64,000 bases of DNA from Betaproteobacteria bacterium (GTDB lineage: Bacteria > Pseudomonadota > Gammaproteobacteria > Burkholderiales > Casimicrobiaceae), in NCBI GenBank assembly GCA_016720425.1, contig JADKKQ010000002.1, positions 95,594-159,593 of the forward strand, given 5' to 3'. Below, piece by piece: positions 9,093 through 18,035 of this stretch (the stretch's first letter is position 1; the number at the start of each line of letters is the position of its first letter). Both the position numbers and the translations under genes were made by a program. The notes beneath the pieces were generated by a model, which was not told the origin of the DNA, ran no database searches, and saw only the letters and a program-made list of their open reading frames with translations.

Positions 9093-10931
9093 ATGTCCAC
9101 ACCCGAACTGATCTCCGCCATCGCTGCCGACATCGCGGCACCCGCTTCCGTTCGTCACACGCGGCTCCTGATGTGGGTGCGCGACGTCGCCGCATTGACC
9201 AAGCCTTCGCGTGTCGTCTGGTGCGACGGCAGCGAGGACGAGTACAACCGGCTGTCCGACGAGTTGGTGGCCGCCGGCACGTACACGCGCCTCAACCCGG
9301 CCAAGCGGCCGAATTCGTACCTCGCGCTGTCGGATCCCAGCGACGTCGCCCGCGTCGAGGATCGCACGTTCATCTGCAGCGAAAGGGAAGCGGACGCGGG
9401 CCCGACCAACAACTGGCGGCCGCCGGGCGAGATGCGACAGACGCTGGGCGGGCTGTTCGACGCCTGCATGCGCGGACGCACGATGTACGTGGTGCCGTTC
9501 TCGATGGGACCGATCGGCAGCAACATCTCGCACATCGGCATCGAGATCACCGACAGCCCCTACGTCGTCACCAACATGCGGATCATGACCCGGATGGGAC
9601 GCGCGGCGCTGGCGGTGCTGGGCGAGGACGGACCGTTCGTGCCCTGCGTGCACTCGGTCGGCGCGCCGCTGGCCGACGGGCAGAAAGACGTCCCCTGGCC
9701 GTGCAACAAGGACCACAAGTACATCGTGCACTTCCCCGAGACGCGCGAGATCTGGTCGTACGGCTCGGGCTACGGCGGCAACGCGCTGCTGGGCAAGAAG
9801 TGCTTCGCGCTGCGCATCGCCTCGGTGATGGCGCGCGACCAGGGCTGGCTGGCCGAGCACATGCTGATCCTCGGCGTGACCTCGCCGCTGGGCGAGAAAT
9901 CCTACGTCGCGGCGGCGTTCCCCAGCGCCTGCGGCAAGACCAACTTCGCGATGCTGATCCCGCCCAAGGGCTTCGACGGCTGGAGCGTGACGACCATCGG
10001 CGACGACATCGCCTGGATCAAGCCCCGCGGCGGCCGGTTCTACGCGATCAACCCCGAGGCCGGCTACTTCGGCGTGGCGCCGGGGACGTCGTACGAGTCG
10101 AACCCCAACGCGATGCGGATGCTGAACGAGAACACCATCTTCACCAACGTCGCGCTGACCGACGACGGCGACGTCTGGTGGGAAGGCATGACCAAGACGC
10201 CGCCGGCGCACCTCGTCGACTGGCAGGGCAACGACTGGACGCCCGACTGCGGGCGCAAGGCGGCGCATCCCAACGCGCGCTTCACCGTGTCGGCATCGCA
10301 GTGCCCGTCGCTGGACCCGCACTGGAACAGTCCCGACGGGGTGCCGATCGACGCCTTCATCTTCGGTGCGCGGCGCAGCGACACCGTGCCGCTGGTGGTC
10401 GAGGCGTCGTCGTGGGAGGAGGGCGTCTACAAGGCGGCGACGATGGGGTCGGAGACGACCGCGGCCGCGACCGGCAAGGTCGGCGAGGTGCGTCGCGATC
10501 CGTTCGCGATGCTGCCGTTCTGCGGCTACCACGTCGGCGACTATTTCGCCCACTGGCTGAAGATGGGCAAGGTGATTCCCAATCCGCCGAAGATCTTCAA
10601 CGTCAACTGGTTCCGCACCGATGCCAACGGCAAGTTCGCCTGGCCGGGCTTCGGCGAGAACGTGCGGGTGCTGCAGTGGATCGTCGACCGCTGCCGCGGG
10701 CGGGGCGGCGCCGTGCAGACGCCGCTGGGGCTGGAGCCCGCATACGAGCACCTCAACTGGGCCGGGCTCGATTTTCCGAAGGACCGGTTCGACGCGGTGA
10801 TGGCCGCCGACCGGCAGCGGTGGACGATGGAGCTGAAGTCGCACGACGAGCTCTTCGCCAAGCTGGCGGCGAAGAAGCCGGAGGCGCTGGCCACCGAACG
10901 CGAGCGTCTCGGCAAGCGTCTGGCAGCGTAA
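9093..10931 (+). CDS. pckG: Phosphoenolpyruvate carboxykinase (GTP)
   Basis: Converts oxaloacetate and GTP to phosphoenolpyruvate and CO2 in gluconeogenesis. The 612 residues are the GTP-dependent class. The kinase-1a motif is FPSACGKTNFAMLIPP (about residues 276-291), and the GTP-class strings NWRPPGEMR, CVHSVGAPL and FNVNWFR are present. The ATG at 9093 gives the usual N-terminus. Two hairpins follow the stop. Together with the class I aldolase at 62.1 kb it supports growth on organic acids. Confidence 0.96.
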   Translation: MSTPELISAIAADIAAPASVRHTRLLMWVRDVAALTKPSRVVWCDGSEDEYNRLSDELVAAGTYTRLNPAKRPNSYLALSDPSDVARVEDRTFICSEREADAGPTNNWRPPGEMRQTLGGLFDACMRGRTMYVVPFSMGPIGSNISHIGIEITDSPYVVTNMRIMTRMGRAALAVLGEDGPFVPCVHSVGAPLADGQKDVPWPCNKDHKYIVHFPETREIWSYGSGYGGNALLGKKCFALRIASVMARDQGWLAEHMLILGVTSPLGEKSYVAAAFPSACGKTNFAMLIPPKGFDGWSVTTIGDDIAWIKPRGGRFYAINPEAGYFGVAPGTSYESNPNAMRMLNENTIFTNVALTDDGDVWWEGMTKTPPAHLVDWQGNDWTPDCGRKAAHPNARFTVSASQCPSLDPHWNSPDGVPIDAFIFGARRSDTVPLVVEASSWEEGVYKAATMGSETTAAATGKVGEVRRDPFAMLPFCGYHVGDYFAHWLKMGKVIPNPPKIFNVNWFRTDANGKFAWPGFGENVRVLQWIVDRCRGRGGAVQTPLGLEPAYEHLNWAGLDFPKDRFDAVMAADRQRWTMELKSHDELFAKLAAKKPEALATERERLGKRLAA

Positions 10932-10950
10932 GCGCTTACTATCGATGTGA

Positions 10951-11025
10951 GGTCCGGAAGACGGGGTGTCTTTCGGACCGTGGTCAGGTTGCAGGGGTCG
11001 GGAGCGCCGCTTTCCGGCCCCTTTT
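10951..11025 (+). terminator. Hairpins downstream of pckG
   Basis: Two consecutive stem-loops separate the convergent pckG and sugar-kinase genes. The first has arms at 10951-10962 and 10968-10979 with one G-T pair. The second has arms GGGGTCGG (10994-11001) and CCGGCCCC (11014-11021) followed by TTTT at 11022-11025, which fits a rho-independent terminator for pckG. Confidence 0.6.
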
Positions 11026-11030
11026 CCATC

Positions 11031-11927
11031 CTAGCCCGCAGCCAGTGCCGCGACGACCTCGTCGCGCCGGGGCGCGCCGCTGCGACCGCCGAAGCGCGTG
11101 CACTTGAGTGCGGCGGCCGCGTTGGCGAAGCGTGCCGCCGCGTCGATGTCCATGCCCTCGGCCAGCGCCAGCGTGAAGGCGCCGTGCCAGACATCGCCGG
11201 CGCCGAGGGTGTCGACCGCCTTCACCGGCGGCGCCGCGACGCGTCGCTCGCGGTCGCCGTCGCGCCAGAGGAACCCGTCGGCGCCGAGCGTGACCCCGAT
11301 CCAGGCCGGGGTCAGCGGCGCCATGCGGCGCAGGCCTTCGCCGGGATCCGCGGTTCCCGTGGCCCGGGCGAGCCCCAGTTCGGAGAAGGCGACGTGCGTC
11401 GCGCGCCGCGCGAGGTCGAGCAGGGCGTCGACCGGTCCGACGTCGCCGTCGAAGACCGCGAGCTTGCCGGCGTCCCGGGCGGCGTCCAGCACCGCCGCGG
11501 CGCCCTCGGGCCAGCGCACGTCGACCATGACGGCGTCGAAACCCGCCACCCGCGCCAACGGCAGCCACGACGGGTCGGCCCCGAGTCGCGGATCGTTGTA
11601 GGTGCACAGCAGCCGCTCGCCGTCGTCGGCGATCAGGATCGCCGCGCTGGGGGACACGCAGTCCCGGACGCGCCGGACCGCGCCGACGTCGACGCCTTCG
11701 CGCGCCAGGTCGGCGAGAATCCGGTCGCCGAGCGCGTCGTCGCCGAGCCGGCCCCAGTAGTGGGCCTCGCCGCCCAGGCGTGCCACGGCCACGCTGGCGT
11801 TGGCCGCCATGCCGCCCCCGCACTCGCTGAAGCTGGTCGCGAGGACCTTCATGGGCGTGGTCGGGATGGCCGGCACGCGATAGATCGCGTCCAGCGCCGA
11901 CATGCCGAGCAGGAGGAGGCGGGCCAT
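11031..11927 (-). CDS. PfkB-family carbohydrate kinase
   Basis: A 298-residue ribokinase-type kinase that phosphorylates a sugar or nucleoside hydroxyl with ATP. The C-terminal signature DTLGAGDVWHGAFTLALAEG includes the catalytic Asp and the anion-hole glycines. The N-terminal GGGMAANASVAVARLGG is the PfkB signature 1 region. The start chosen, MARLLLLGMSALD, matches the beta-strand that opens the fold; a longer reading frame to 12095 is low-complexity and lies in the divergent promoter region. Some PfkB proteins of this kind act on fructoselysine-like or other sugars; the substrate is unknown. Confidence 0.85.
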   Translation of the reverse strand: MARLLLLGMSALDAIYRVPAIPTTPMKVLATSFSECGGGMAANASVAVARLGGEAHYWGRLGDDALGDRILADLAREGVDVGAVRRVRDCVSPSAAILIADDGERLLCTYNDPRLGADPSWLPLARVAGFDAVMVDVRWPEGAAAVLDAARDAGKLAVFDGDVGPVDALLDLARRATHVAFSELGLARATGTADPGEGLRRMAPLTPAWIGVTLGADGFLWRDGDRERRVAAPPVKAVDTLGAGDVWHGAFTLALAEGMDIDAAARFANAAAALKCTRFGGRSGAPRRDEVVAALAAG

Positions 11928-12011
11928 GATCGTGGAGAGAATCGCCGCGGGGCCGCGGCTGTCGCCGATTGTAGGCGCGCCGGCGCTGGCCGTCACCGCC
12001 GGCGGGGCGGC

Positions 12012-12027
12012 TGTTCCACGTGAAACA
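12012..12027. promoter_or_regulatory. parS centromere site 1
   Basis: TGTTCCACGTGAAACA is identical to the widely conserved 16-bp bacterial parS sequence bound by ParB. It lies in the gap between the PfkB kinase and the TSUP permease, 4.4 kb from the parB gene in this window. Location near parAB and the origin block matches the normal position of chromosomal parS clusters. Confidence 0.93.
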
Positions 12028-12150
12028 GCGGGGCGGTCGGCGTCCGCGGCCGGTCGACCCGCGTCCGCCGGAGGAAGGGGCGGGCGCCGTAGCATAGAAT
12101 GACGCTTCTCCGGTCGGCGTTCCCGCCGACCCGTTCCCCCGGATCCGCCA

Positions 12151-12915
12151 ATGGAACTGCTGCTGCTGGGCGTCCTCGCGCTCTTCGCCGGCTTTGTCGA
12201 TGCGATCGTGGGCGGCGGCGGTCTGGTCCAGTTGCCGGCGCTGTTCGGCGCCTACCCCGGGGCGTCGCCCGCGCTGCTGCTCGGCACCAACAAGATGGCC
12301 GGGATCGCCGGCACCGCGGTCGCAGCGACGCGTTACCTGCGCCGGGTGCGCCTGCCCTGGGCGGTCCTCGGTCCGGCGGTCGTCGGGGCGCTGTTGTTCG
12401 CGCTGCTCGGCGCGCGCGCGGTCGCCTGGCTGCCGCGCGAGGCGGTGCGCCCGCTGATCCTGGTGCTGCTGATCGTGGTCGCCGTCTACACCTTCCTGCG
12501 CAAGGACTTCGGTGCCGTGCACGCGCCGCGGCGCTCGGCGGCGGCCGCCCCCTGGCTCGGCTTCGCGACCGGGGCGACGCTCGGCTTCTACGACGGATTC
12601 TTCGGTCCCGGCACCGGCGCCTTCCTGATGTTCGTCTTCGTCCGCCTGTTCGGTTGGGATCTGCTGATGGCCTCGGCGGCGGCGCGGGTCGTCAACGTGG
12701 CGACCAACTTCACCGCGCTGGCGTTCTTCGCGGCCACCGGCAACGTGCTCTGGCTCACCGGCCTGGTGATGGCGTCCTGCAACATCGCCGGATCGATCGC
12801 GGGATCCGGGCTCGCGCTGGCGCGCGGGACCGGCTTCGTGCGCGGGGTGTTTCTGGTGGTGCTGGCGGTGCTGATCGCCAAGTTCGGCTGGGACACGCTG
12901 GCGGCGTGGTGGTGA
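12151..12915 (+). CDS. Sulfite exporter TauE/SafE family (TSUP) permease
   Basis: A 254-residue membrane protein with about eight hydrophobic segments. The N-terminal motif AGFVDAIVGGGGLVQLPAL and the repeated half motif GFYDGFFGPGTGAFLMF (near residue 150) define the TauE/SafE (TSUP) family. Members move sulfite, sulfoacetate or other small anions; no substrate can be assigned here. The gene lies between the two parS sites and is divergent from the PfkB kinase. Confidence 0.87.
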   Translation: MELLLLGVLALFAGFVDAIVGGGGLVQLPALFGAYPGASPALLLGTNKMAGIAGTAVAATRYLRRVRLPWAVLGPAVVGALLFALLGARAVAWLPREAVRPLILVLLIVVAVYTFLRKDFGAVHAPRRSAAAAPWLGFATGATLGFYDGFFGPGTGAFLMFVFVRLFGWDLLMASAAARVVNVATNFTALAFFAATGNVLWLTGLVMASCNIAGSIAGSGLALARGTGFVRGVFLVVLAVLIAKFGWDTLAAWW

Positions 12916-12977
12916 ACTCCCGCGCGGCGGTGGTGCAGGTGCCGACGGCCGGCGGGGGGCATCGGGCCGCGGGGCGA

Positions 12978-12993
12978 TGTTCCACGTGGAACC
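12978..12993. promoter_or_regulatory. parS centromere site 2
   Basis: TGTTCCACGTGGAACC has a perfect 14-bp palindromic core (GTTCCACGTGGAAC) and differs from the TGTTCCACGTGGAACA consensus only at the last base. It lies 115 bp upstream of mnmG and 951 bp from site 1. The pair brackets the TSUP gene. Confidence 0.88.
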
Positions 12994-13107
12994 GGCGCCG
13001 CTGCCGCCGGCTCGGCCGAACGGCGGCTTTCGCCGGGGCCGGCATTGGCGTAGAATTCGCCCTCCGCGTCCCGCGTCGCCAGAATACTTAAAAAACGCAG
13101 TAAAATC

Positions 13108-15040
13108 ATGCTCTTTCCAACGCGCTTCGAAGTCATCGTGATCGGCGGCGGCCACGCCGGCACCGAGGCGGCGCTCGCCAGCGCGCGGATGGGGCGGCGC
13201 ACGCTGCTGCTGACGCACAACATCGAGACGCTGGGCCAGATGTCCTGCAATCCGTCGATCGGCGGCATCGGCAAGGGTCACCTGGTCAAGGAAGTCGACG
13301 CGCTGGGCGGCGCGATGGCGATCGCCACCGACGAGGCCGGCATCCAGTTCCGGATCCTCAATTCGAGCAAGGGCGCGGCGGTGCGCGCGACCCGCGCCCA
13401 GGCCGACCGGATCCTGTACAAGCAGGCGATCCGCACGCGGCTCGAGAACCAGCCGAACCTCACGCTGTTCCAGCAGGCGGTCGACGATCTCGCCGTCGAC
13501 GGCGACGGCGCCGGCGCGCGGGTCACCGGGGTGGTCACCCAGCTGGGCCTGCGCTTCGACGCCGACGCCGTCGTGCTCACCACGGGGACCTTCCTCTCCG
13601 GGCTGATCCACGTCGGCCTCTCCCACTACGAAGCCGGGCGTGCCGGCGACCCGCCGGCGAAGACGCTGGGGCTGCGGCTGCGCGAACTCGCGCTGCCCGC
13701 CGGGCGCCTGAAGACCGGCACGCCGCCGCGGCTGGACGGCCGCAGCATCGACTTCGCGGTCCTCGCCACCCAGCCCGGCGACGACCCGGCGCCGGTGATG
13801 AGCTTCATGGGCCGGCGCGACATGCACCCGCGGCAGGTTCCCTGCTGGGTGACGCACACCAACGCGCGAACGCACGAGATCATCCGCGGCGGCCTCGACC
13901 GCTCGCCGCTGTTCACCGGCGTCATCCAGGGCGTGGGTCCGCGCTACTGCCCGTCGATCGAGGACAAGGTCGTGCGCTTCGCCGAGCGCGACAGCCACCA
14001 GATCTTCCTCGAGCCGGAGGGGCTCGCCACCCACGAGATCTACCCCAACGGGATCTCGACTTCGCTGCCGTTCGACGTGCAGCAGGCACTCGTGCACTCG
14101 ATGAAGGGCTGCGAGCGGGCGCACATCCTGCGCCCCGGCTACGCGATCGAGTACGACTACTTCGACCCGCGCGCGCTCAAGGCGACGCTGGAGACCAAGG
14201 CGATCGGCGGGCTCTTCTTCGCCGGGCAGATCAACGGCACCACCGGCTACGAGGAGGCCGCCGCGCAGGGCCTGCTGGCCGGACTCAACGCCGCGCGCCA
14301 CGTGCGCGGCGAGGCCGGCTGGTGCCCGCGCCGCGACGAGGCCTACCTCGGCGTGCTGGTCGACGACCTGATCACCCGCGGCGTCTCCGAGCCCTACCGG
14401 ATGTTCACCTCGCGCGCCGAGTACCGGCTGCAGCTGCGCGAGGACAACGCCGACCTGCGCCTCACCGACACCGGCCGCGCGCTGGGCCTGGTCGACGACG
14501 CGCGCTGGGACGCCTATGCGCGCAAGCGCGACGCCGTCGCCCGCGAGCGCGAGCGGCTGAAGTCGACGTACGTGAATCCGAACCTCGTGTCCCCCGGCGA
14601 CGCGGTGCGCGTCCTCGGGCAGCCGCTGGAACGCGAGCATTCGCTGGCCGATCTCCTGCGCCGCCCGGCGGTGACCTACGCGACGCTGGCGAGCCTGCCG
14701 GCGGCCGGCCCGGGCGTGGCCGACGCGGTCGTCGCCGAACAGGTCGAGATCGCGACCAAGTACGAGGGCTACATCGAGCGGCAGCAGGGTGAAGTCGCAC
14801 GGCACCGCGCCCAGGACGACCTGCGCCTGCCGCCGGACCTCGACTACCGGACGGTCCGCGGGCTTTTCCAACGAGGTCTGGCAAAAGCTCAACCAGCATC
14901 GCCCCGAGACCATCGGCCAGGCCGCGCGCCTCGCGGGCATCACGCCGGCGGCGATCGCCTTGCTGCTCGTGCACCTGAAGCGCGGCTTCGCGGCGCCCGG
15001 CCGGCGAAGCGCCGGACCTCGCGCCACCCTCGACGCGGGC
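13108..15040 (+). CDS. mnmG: tRNA uridine-5-carboxymethylaminomethyl modification enzyme MnmG (frameshifted in this sequence)
   Basis: FAD-dependent partner of MnmE. The N-terminus VIVIGGGHAGTEAALASARMG is the FAD-binding motif, followed by SCNPSIGGIGKGHLVKE and RMFTSRAEYRLQLREDNAD. After DYRTVRGL the frame breaks at the T run near 14864-14867. One T fewer restores LSNEVWQKLNQHRPETIGQ and the conserved ITPAAIALLLVHLKR tail in frame +2. No stop codon follows in that frame before the RsmG homology begins, so the true 3' end cannot be fixed and a further error or a fusion is possible. The end given is approximate. The gene heads the mnmG-rsmG-parA-parB operon. Confidence 0.88.
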
Positions 15041-15653
15041 GTGCGCTCGCTCGGACTTGCGTTGCCGTCGGGGGCGACCGTGAAGCTCGCGGCCTTCCTC
15101 GCGCTCCTCGCCAAGTGGAACCGCACGTTCAACCTGACCGCGATTCGCGAGCCCGCGCAGATGGTCACCCACCACCTGCTCGATTCGCTGGCGGTCCTGA
15201 CGCTCGTGCTCGCGCCCGGCGCCCGGCTGCTCGACGTCGGCAGCGGTCCCGGGCTGCCCGGGCTGCCGCTCGCGGTGGCGCGCCCCGACCTCGCGGTCAC
15301 GCTGCTCGACAGCAACGGCAAGAAGGTTTCGTTCATCCAGCAGGCGATCGGCGAACTCGGACTCGCCAACGCCGCCGCGGTCGCGGCACGCGCCGAGTCG
15401 TTTCGGCCGGCCGCCCCCTTCGACGTCGTGATCTCGCGGGCGTTCTCCGATCTCGCCGCCTTTGCCGCCGTGGGCCGGGCCGCTGCTGGCGCCGGGGGGG
15501 CTGCTGGTGGCGATGAAGGGGATCCTGCCGGACGACGAACTCGCCGCGCTGCCGTCCGCCATCGCCGTCGTCGCGACGCCGGCGCTCGCGGTTCCGGGCG
15601 TCGACGCGCAACGTCATCTCATCATCATGCAGCCGGCGGAGTCGGACCCATGA
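15041..15653 (+). CDS. rsmG: 16S rRNA (guanine527-N7) methyltransferase RsmG (frameshifted in this sequence)
   Basis: Methylates G527 of 16S rRNA. Homology begins around LDAGVRSLGLAL and continues through LAKWNRTFNLTAIREP, the SAM motif DVGSGPGLPGLPLA and VISRAFSDLAAFAAV. The frame then breaks at the GGG of 15471-15474; one G fewer gives AGPLLAPGGLLVAMKG, running to a TGA at 15651-15653 that overlaps the parA ATG. The start is uncertain: GTG 15041 is the last possible one, and conserved sequence extends slightly upstream. There is no stop between mnmG and this gene in frame +2. Confidence 0.85.
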
Positions 15654-16473
15654 CGCGGATCATCGCAGTCGCCAACCAGAAGGGCGGCGTCGGCAAGACC
15701 ACGACGTCGGTGAATCTCGCGGCGAGCCTGGCGGCGATGAAGCGTCGCGTGCTGCTGGTCGACCTCGACCCGCAGGGCAACGCGACCACCGGCGGCGGCC
15801 TCGACAAGCGCGCGCTGGGGGCCACCGTCTACCAGGTGCTGCTGGGCGAACGCAAGATCGCCGAGGTCCGCCAGCCCTCGCCGGCGGGCGGCTTCGACAT
15901 CGTCCCGGCCAACCGCGAACTCGCCGGCGCCGAGGTCGAGCTGGTGGACTTTCCGGAGCGCGAGACGCGGCTCAAGGACGCGCTCGCCGAAGCGCTGCAG
16001 CAGATGCGCGCGGCGATCAGCACCGTCGCCGCCGACTACGACTTCATCCTGCTCGACTGCCCGCCGTCGCTGTCGCTGCTCACGCTCAACGGCCTGTGCG
16101 CCGCCGACAGCGTGCTGATCCCGATGCAGTGCGAGTACTACGCGCTCGAAGGGCTGTCCGACCTGGTGCAGACGGTGAAGAAGGTGCGCGCCAACCTCAA
16201 TCCCCGACTCGAGATCGAGGGGCTGCTGCGCACCATGTACGACCCGCGCAACACGCTGGCGCAGAACGTCGCGGCCGAGCTCGAGAAGCACTTCGGCGAC
16301 AAGCTCTACCGGACGGTGATTCCGCGCAACGTGCGGCTCGCCGAGGCGCCGTCGCACGGCCTCCCCGTGCTCTACCTCGACAAGCACTCGAAAGGGGCGC
16401 TCGCCTATCTCGCGCTGGCCGGCGAGCTGTTGCGGCGGCGGGAGGCGGCGGACGCGGCGGCAATCACCGATGA
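15650..16473 (+). CDS. parA: Chromosome-partitioning ATPase ParA (3' end frameshifted in this sequence)
   Basis: Deviant Walker ATPase that drives segregation of ParB-parS complexes. The N-terminus reads ANQKGGVGKTTTSVNLAASL, with VDLDPQGNATT and later DCPPSLSLLTLNGL. The ATG overlaps the rsmG stop as ATGA. About 260 codons in, after YLALAGELLRRREAADAAA, no stop follows in frame until 17458, deep inside parB. The other frame ends in TGA at 16471-16473, overlapping the parB ATG. A one-base loss near 16440-16462 would give ParA a normal length and the usual ATGA overlap. The end given assumes this. Confidence 0.9.
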
Positions 16474-17324
16474 TTCGACCCAAGGGACTCGGCCGCGGCC
16501 TCGACGCGCTGCTCTCCGGCAGCGGCAACGAGGCCTCTGCCGAGGCGCAGCAGACCATCGCCATCGACCGCCTGCGGCCGGGCAAGTACCAGCCGCGGAC
16601 GCGGATGGACGAAGCCTCGCTCGACGAGCTGGCGGCGTCGATCCGCGAGCAGGGCATCATGCAGCCGATCCTCGTCCGCCCGGTCGAGGGCGCGCGCTTC
16701 GAGATCATCGCCGGCGAGCGCCGCTGGCGCGCCGCGCAGCGCGCGGGCCTCACCGAAGTGCCGGCGCTGGTCAAGGCGGTCCCGGACCAGGCGGCGCTGG
16801 CGCTGTCGTTGATCGAGAACATCCAGCGCGAGGACCTCAACGCGCTGGAGGAGGCGCAGGGTCTCGAGCGGCTGATCCGCGAATTCGGGCTGACCCACGA
16901 GGCCGCGGCCAAGGCGGTCGGGCGCTCGCGCAGCGCGGTGAGCAACCTGCTGCGGCTGCGCGAGCTGGCCAAGCCGGTGCAGGAATACATGCTCGGCGGC
17001 CAGCTGGACATGGGCCACGCACGGGCGCTTCTCGGCCTTGCCGCCGGGCAGCAGACCGGCGCCGCGGCGCGCGTCGTCGCGCAGGGGCTGTCGGTGCGCG
17101 AGACCGAGCGCCTCGTCCACCAGCTCCAGCACCCGGGACGGAAGAAGACCGGGCACGCGGCGCGCCGGATCGATCCGGATCTCGCCCGCCTGCAGGAGGA
17201 GCTGTCCGAGACGCTGGGCGCCACGGTCGCGATCGAGACCCGGAAGGCGGGCGCCGGGCGGGTGGTGATCCACTACACGAGCCTCGAGGAGCTCGAAGGC
17301 CTGCTGCAGCGCTTCCGGCGCTGA
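16470..17324 (+). CDS. parB: Chromosome-partitioning protein ParB
   Basis: CTP-dependent DNA clamp that loads at parS. The 284 residues open with PKGLGRGLDALL, followed by the ParB/Srx CTPase region with PGKYQPRTRMDE and the GERRWRAAQ motif. LSLIENIQREDLNALEEAQG and the helix-turn-helix VGRSRSAVSNLLRLREL follow, then the C-terminal dimerisation domain. Two cognate parS sites lie 3.5-4.5 kb upstream. A palindromic terminator follows. Confidence 0.96.
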   Translation: MIRPKGLGRGLDALLSGSGNEASAEAQQTIAIDRLRPGKYQPRTRMDEASLDELAASIREQGIMQPILVRPVEGARFEIIAGERRWRAAQRAGLTEVPALVKAVPDQAALALSLIENIQREDLNALEEAQGLERLIREFGLTHEAAAKAVGRSRSAVSNLLRLRELAKPVQEYMLGGQLDMGHARALLGLAAGQQTGAAARVVAQGLSVRETERLVHQLQHPGRKKTGHAARRIDPDLARLQEELSETLGATVAIETRKAGAGRVVIHYTSLEELEGLLQRFRR

Positions 17325-17342
17325 GCGCCGCCGGCAACGAAA

Positions 17343-17368
17343 ACGGCGACGGGGATCCCCGTCGCCGT
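17343..17368 (-). terminator. Perfect 26-bp palindromic terminator between parB and peroxiredoxin
   Basis: A perfect palindrome with arms at 17343-17355 and 17356-17368 lies between two convergent genes. On the minus strand the hairpin is followed by TTTCGTTG, so it suits termination of the peroxiredoxin transcript. It could also act on parB transcripts. Confidence 0.7.
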
Positions 17369-17390
17369 CGGCACCGCGGACCGTGCCGCT

Positions 17391-17897
17391 TCAGCCCAGC
17401 TGCTTCAGCATCGTCTGGGCGTCGGACACCTCGAACTTGCCCGGAGCCTCGACGTTGAGCGTCTTGACGACGCCGTTGTCGACCAGCATCGAGAAGCGCT
17501 GGCAGCGCACGCCCAGCCCCTTGGCGGTGAGATCGAACTCGAGCCCCAGCGCCTTGGTGTAGACGCCGCTGCCGTCGCCCATCATCCGGACCTTGCCGCC
17601 GGTCTTGAGATCGCGCGCCCAGGCACCCATCACGAACGGGTCGTTGACCGCCATGCAGATGACCTCGGCCACGCCCTTGGCCTTCAGCGCGTCGAGCTGC
17701 GCGAGGTAGCCGGGCACGTGCTGCGCCGAGCAGGTGGGGGTGAACGCACCGGGAATGCCGAACAGCACCACCTTCTTGCCGGCGGTCAGCGCCTCGATCG
17801 TGAACGGATTGGGGCCGACGCTGCAGCCATTGCCTTCGACTTCGACGTACTCGGACAGCGTGCCCGCGGGCAGCTTGTCGCCTACCTTGATGGTCAT
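17391..17897 (-). CDS. Peroxiredoxin, Prx5/glutaredoxin-linked type
   Basis: Thiol peroxidase reducing hydrogen and alkyl peroxides. The active site is PGAFTPTCSAQHVPGY, with the peroxidatic Cys near residue 54 of 168. VICMAVNDPFVMGAWA and GVRCQRFSMLVDNGVV are typical of the Prx5 subfamily. The ATG at 17897 has a good AAGGAG site. The reading frame extends upstream, but that part is proline/arginine-rich and precedes the ribosome binding site. It converges on parB and is divergent from the BNR protein. Confidence 0.9.
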   Translation of the reverse strand: MTIKVGDKLPAGTLSEYVEVEGNGCSVGPNPFTIEALTAGKKVVLFGIPGAFTPTCSAQHVPGYLAQLDALKAKGVAEVICMAVNDPFVMGAWARDLKTGGKVRMMGDGSGVYTKALGLEFDLTAKGLGVRCQRFSMLVDNGVVKTLNVEAPGKFEVSDAQTMLKQLG

Positions 17898-18035
17898 GGT
17901 TTCTCCTTGAGACAACGGATGGGGGAGACGGAGAATTGCAGGCTTGGCCGCCAATTTCAACCCCCCCTCTGGACGGGTCTTGGGCGGCGGCGTAGGGTTC
18001 GATCCTTCTGTCGCAGCCATCGATGGGGGATACTC

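Noticed and set aside
13051..13056. TAGAAT as the mnmG promoter -10 box.
   Set aside because: No -35 element is found at a suitable distance, so the assignment would be guesswork.
10984..15369. 1461-codon minus-strand open frame over the sugar kinase, TSUP and mnmG.
   Set aside because: Antisense shadow of mnmG and other genes at high GC; no domain is recognisable in it.
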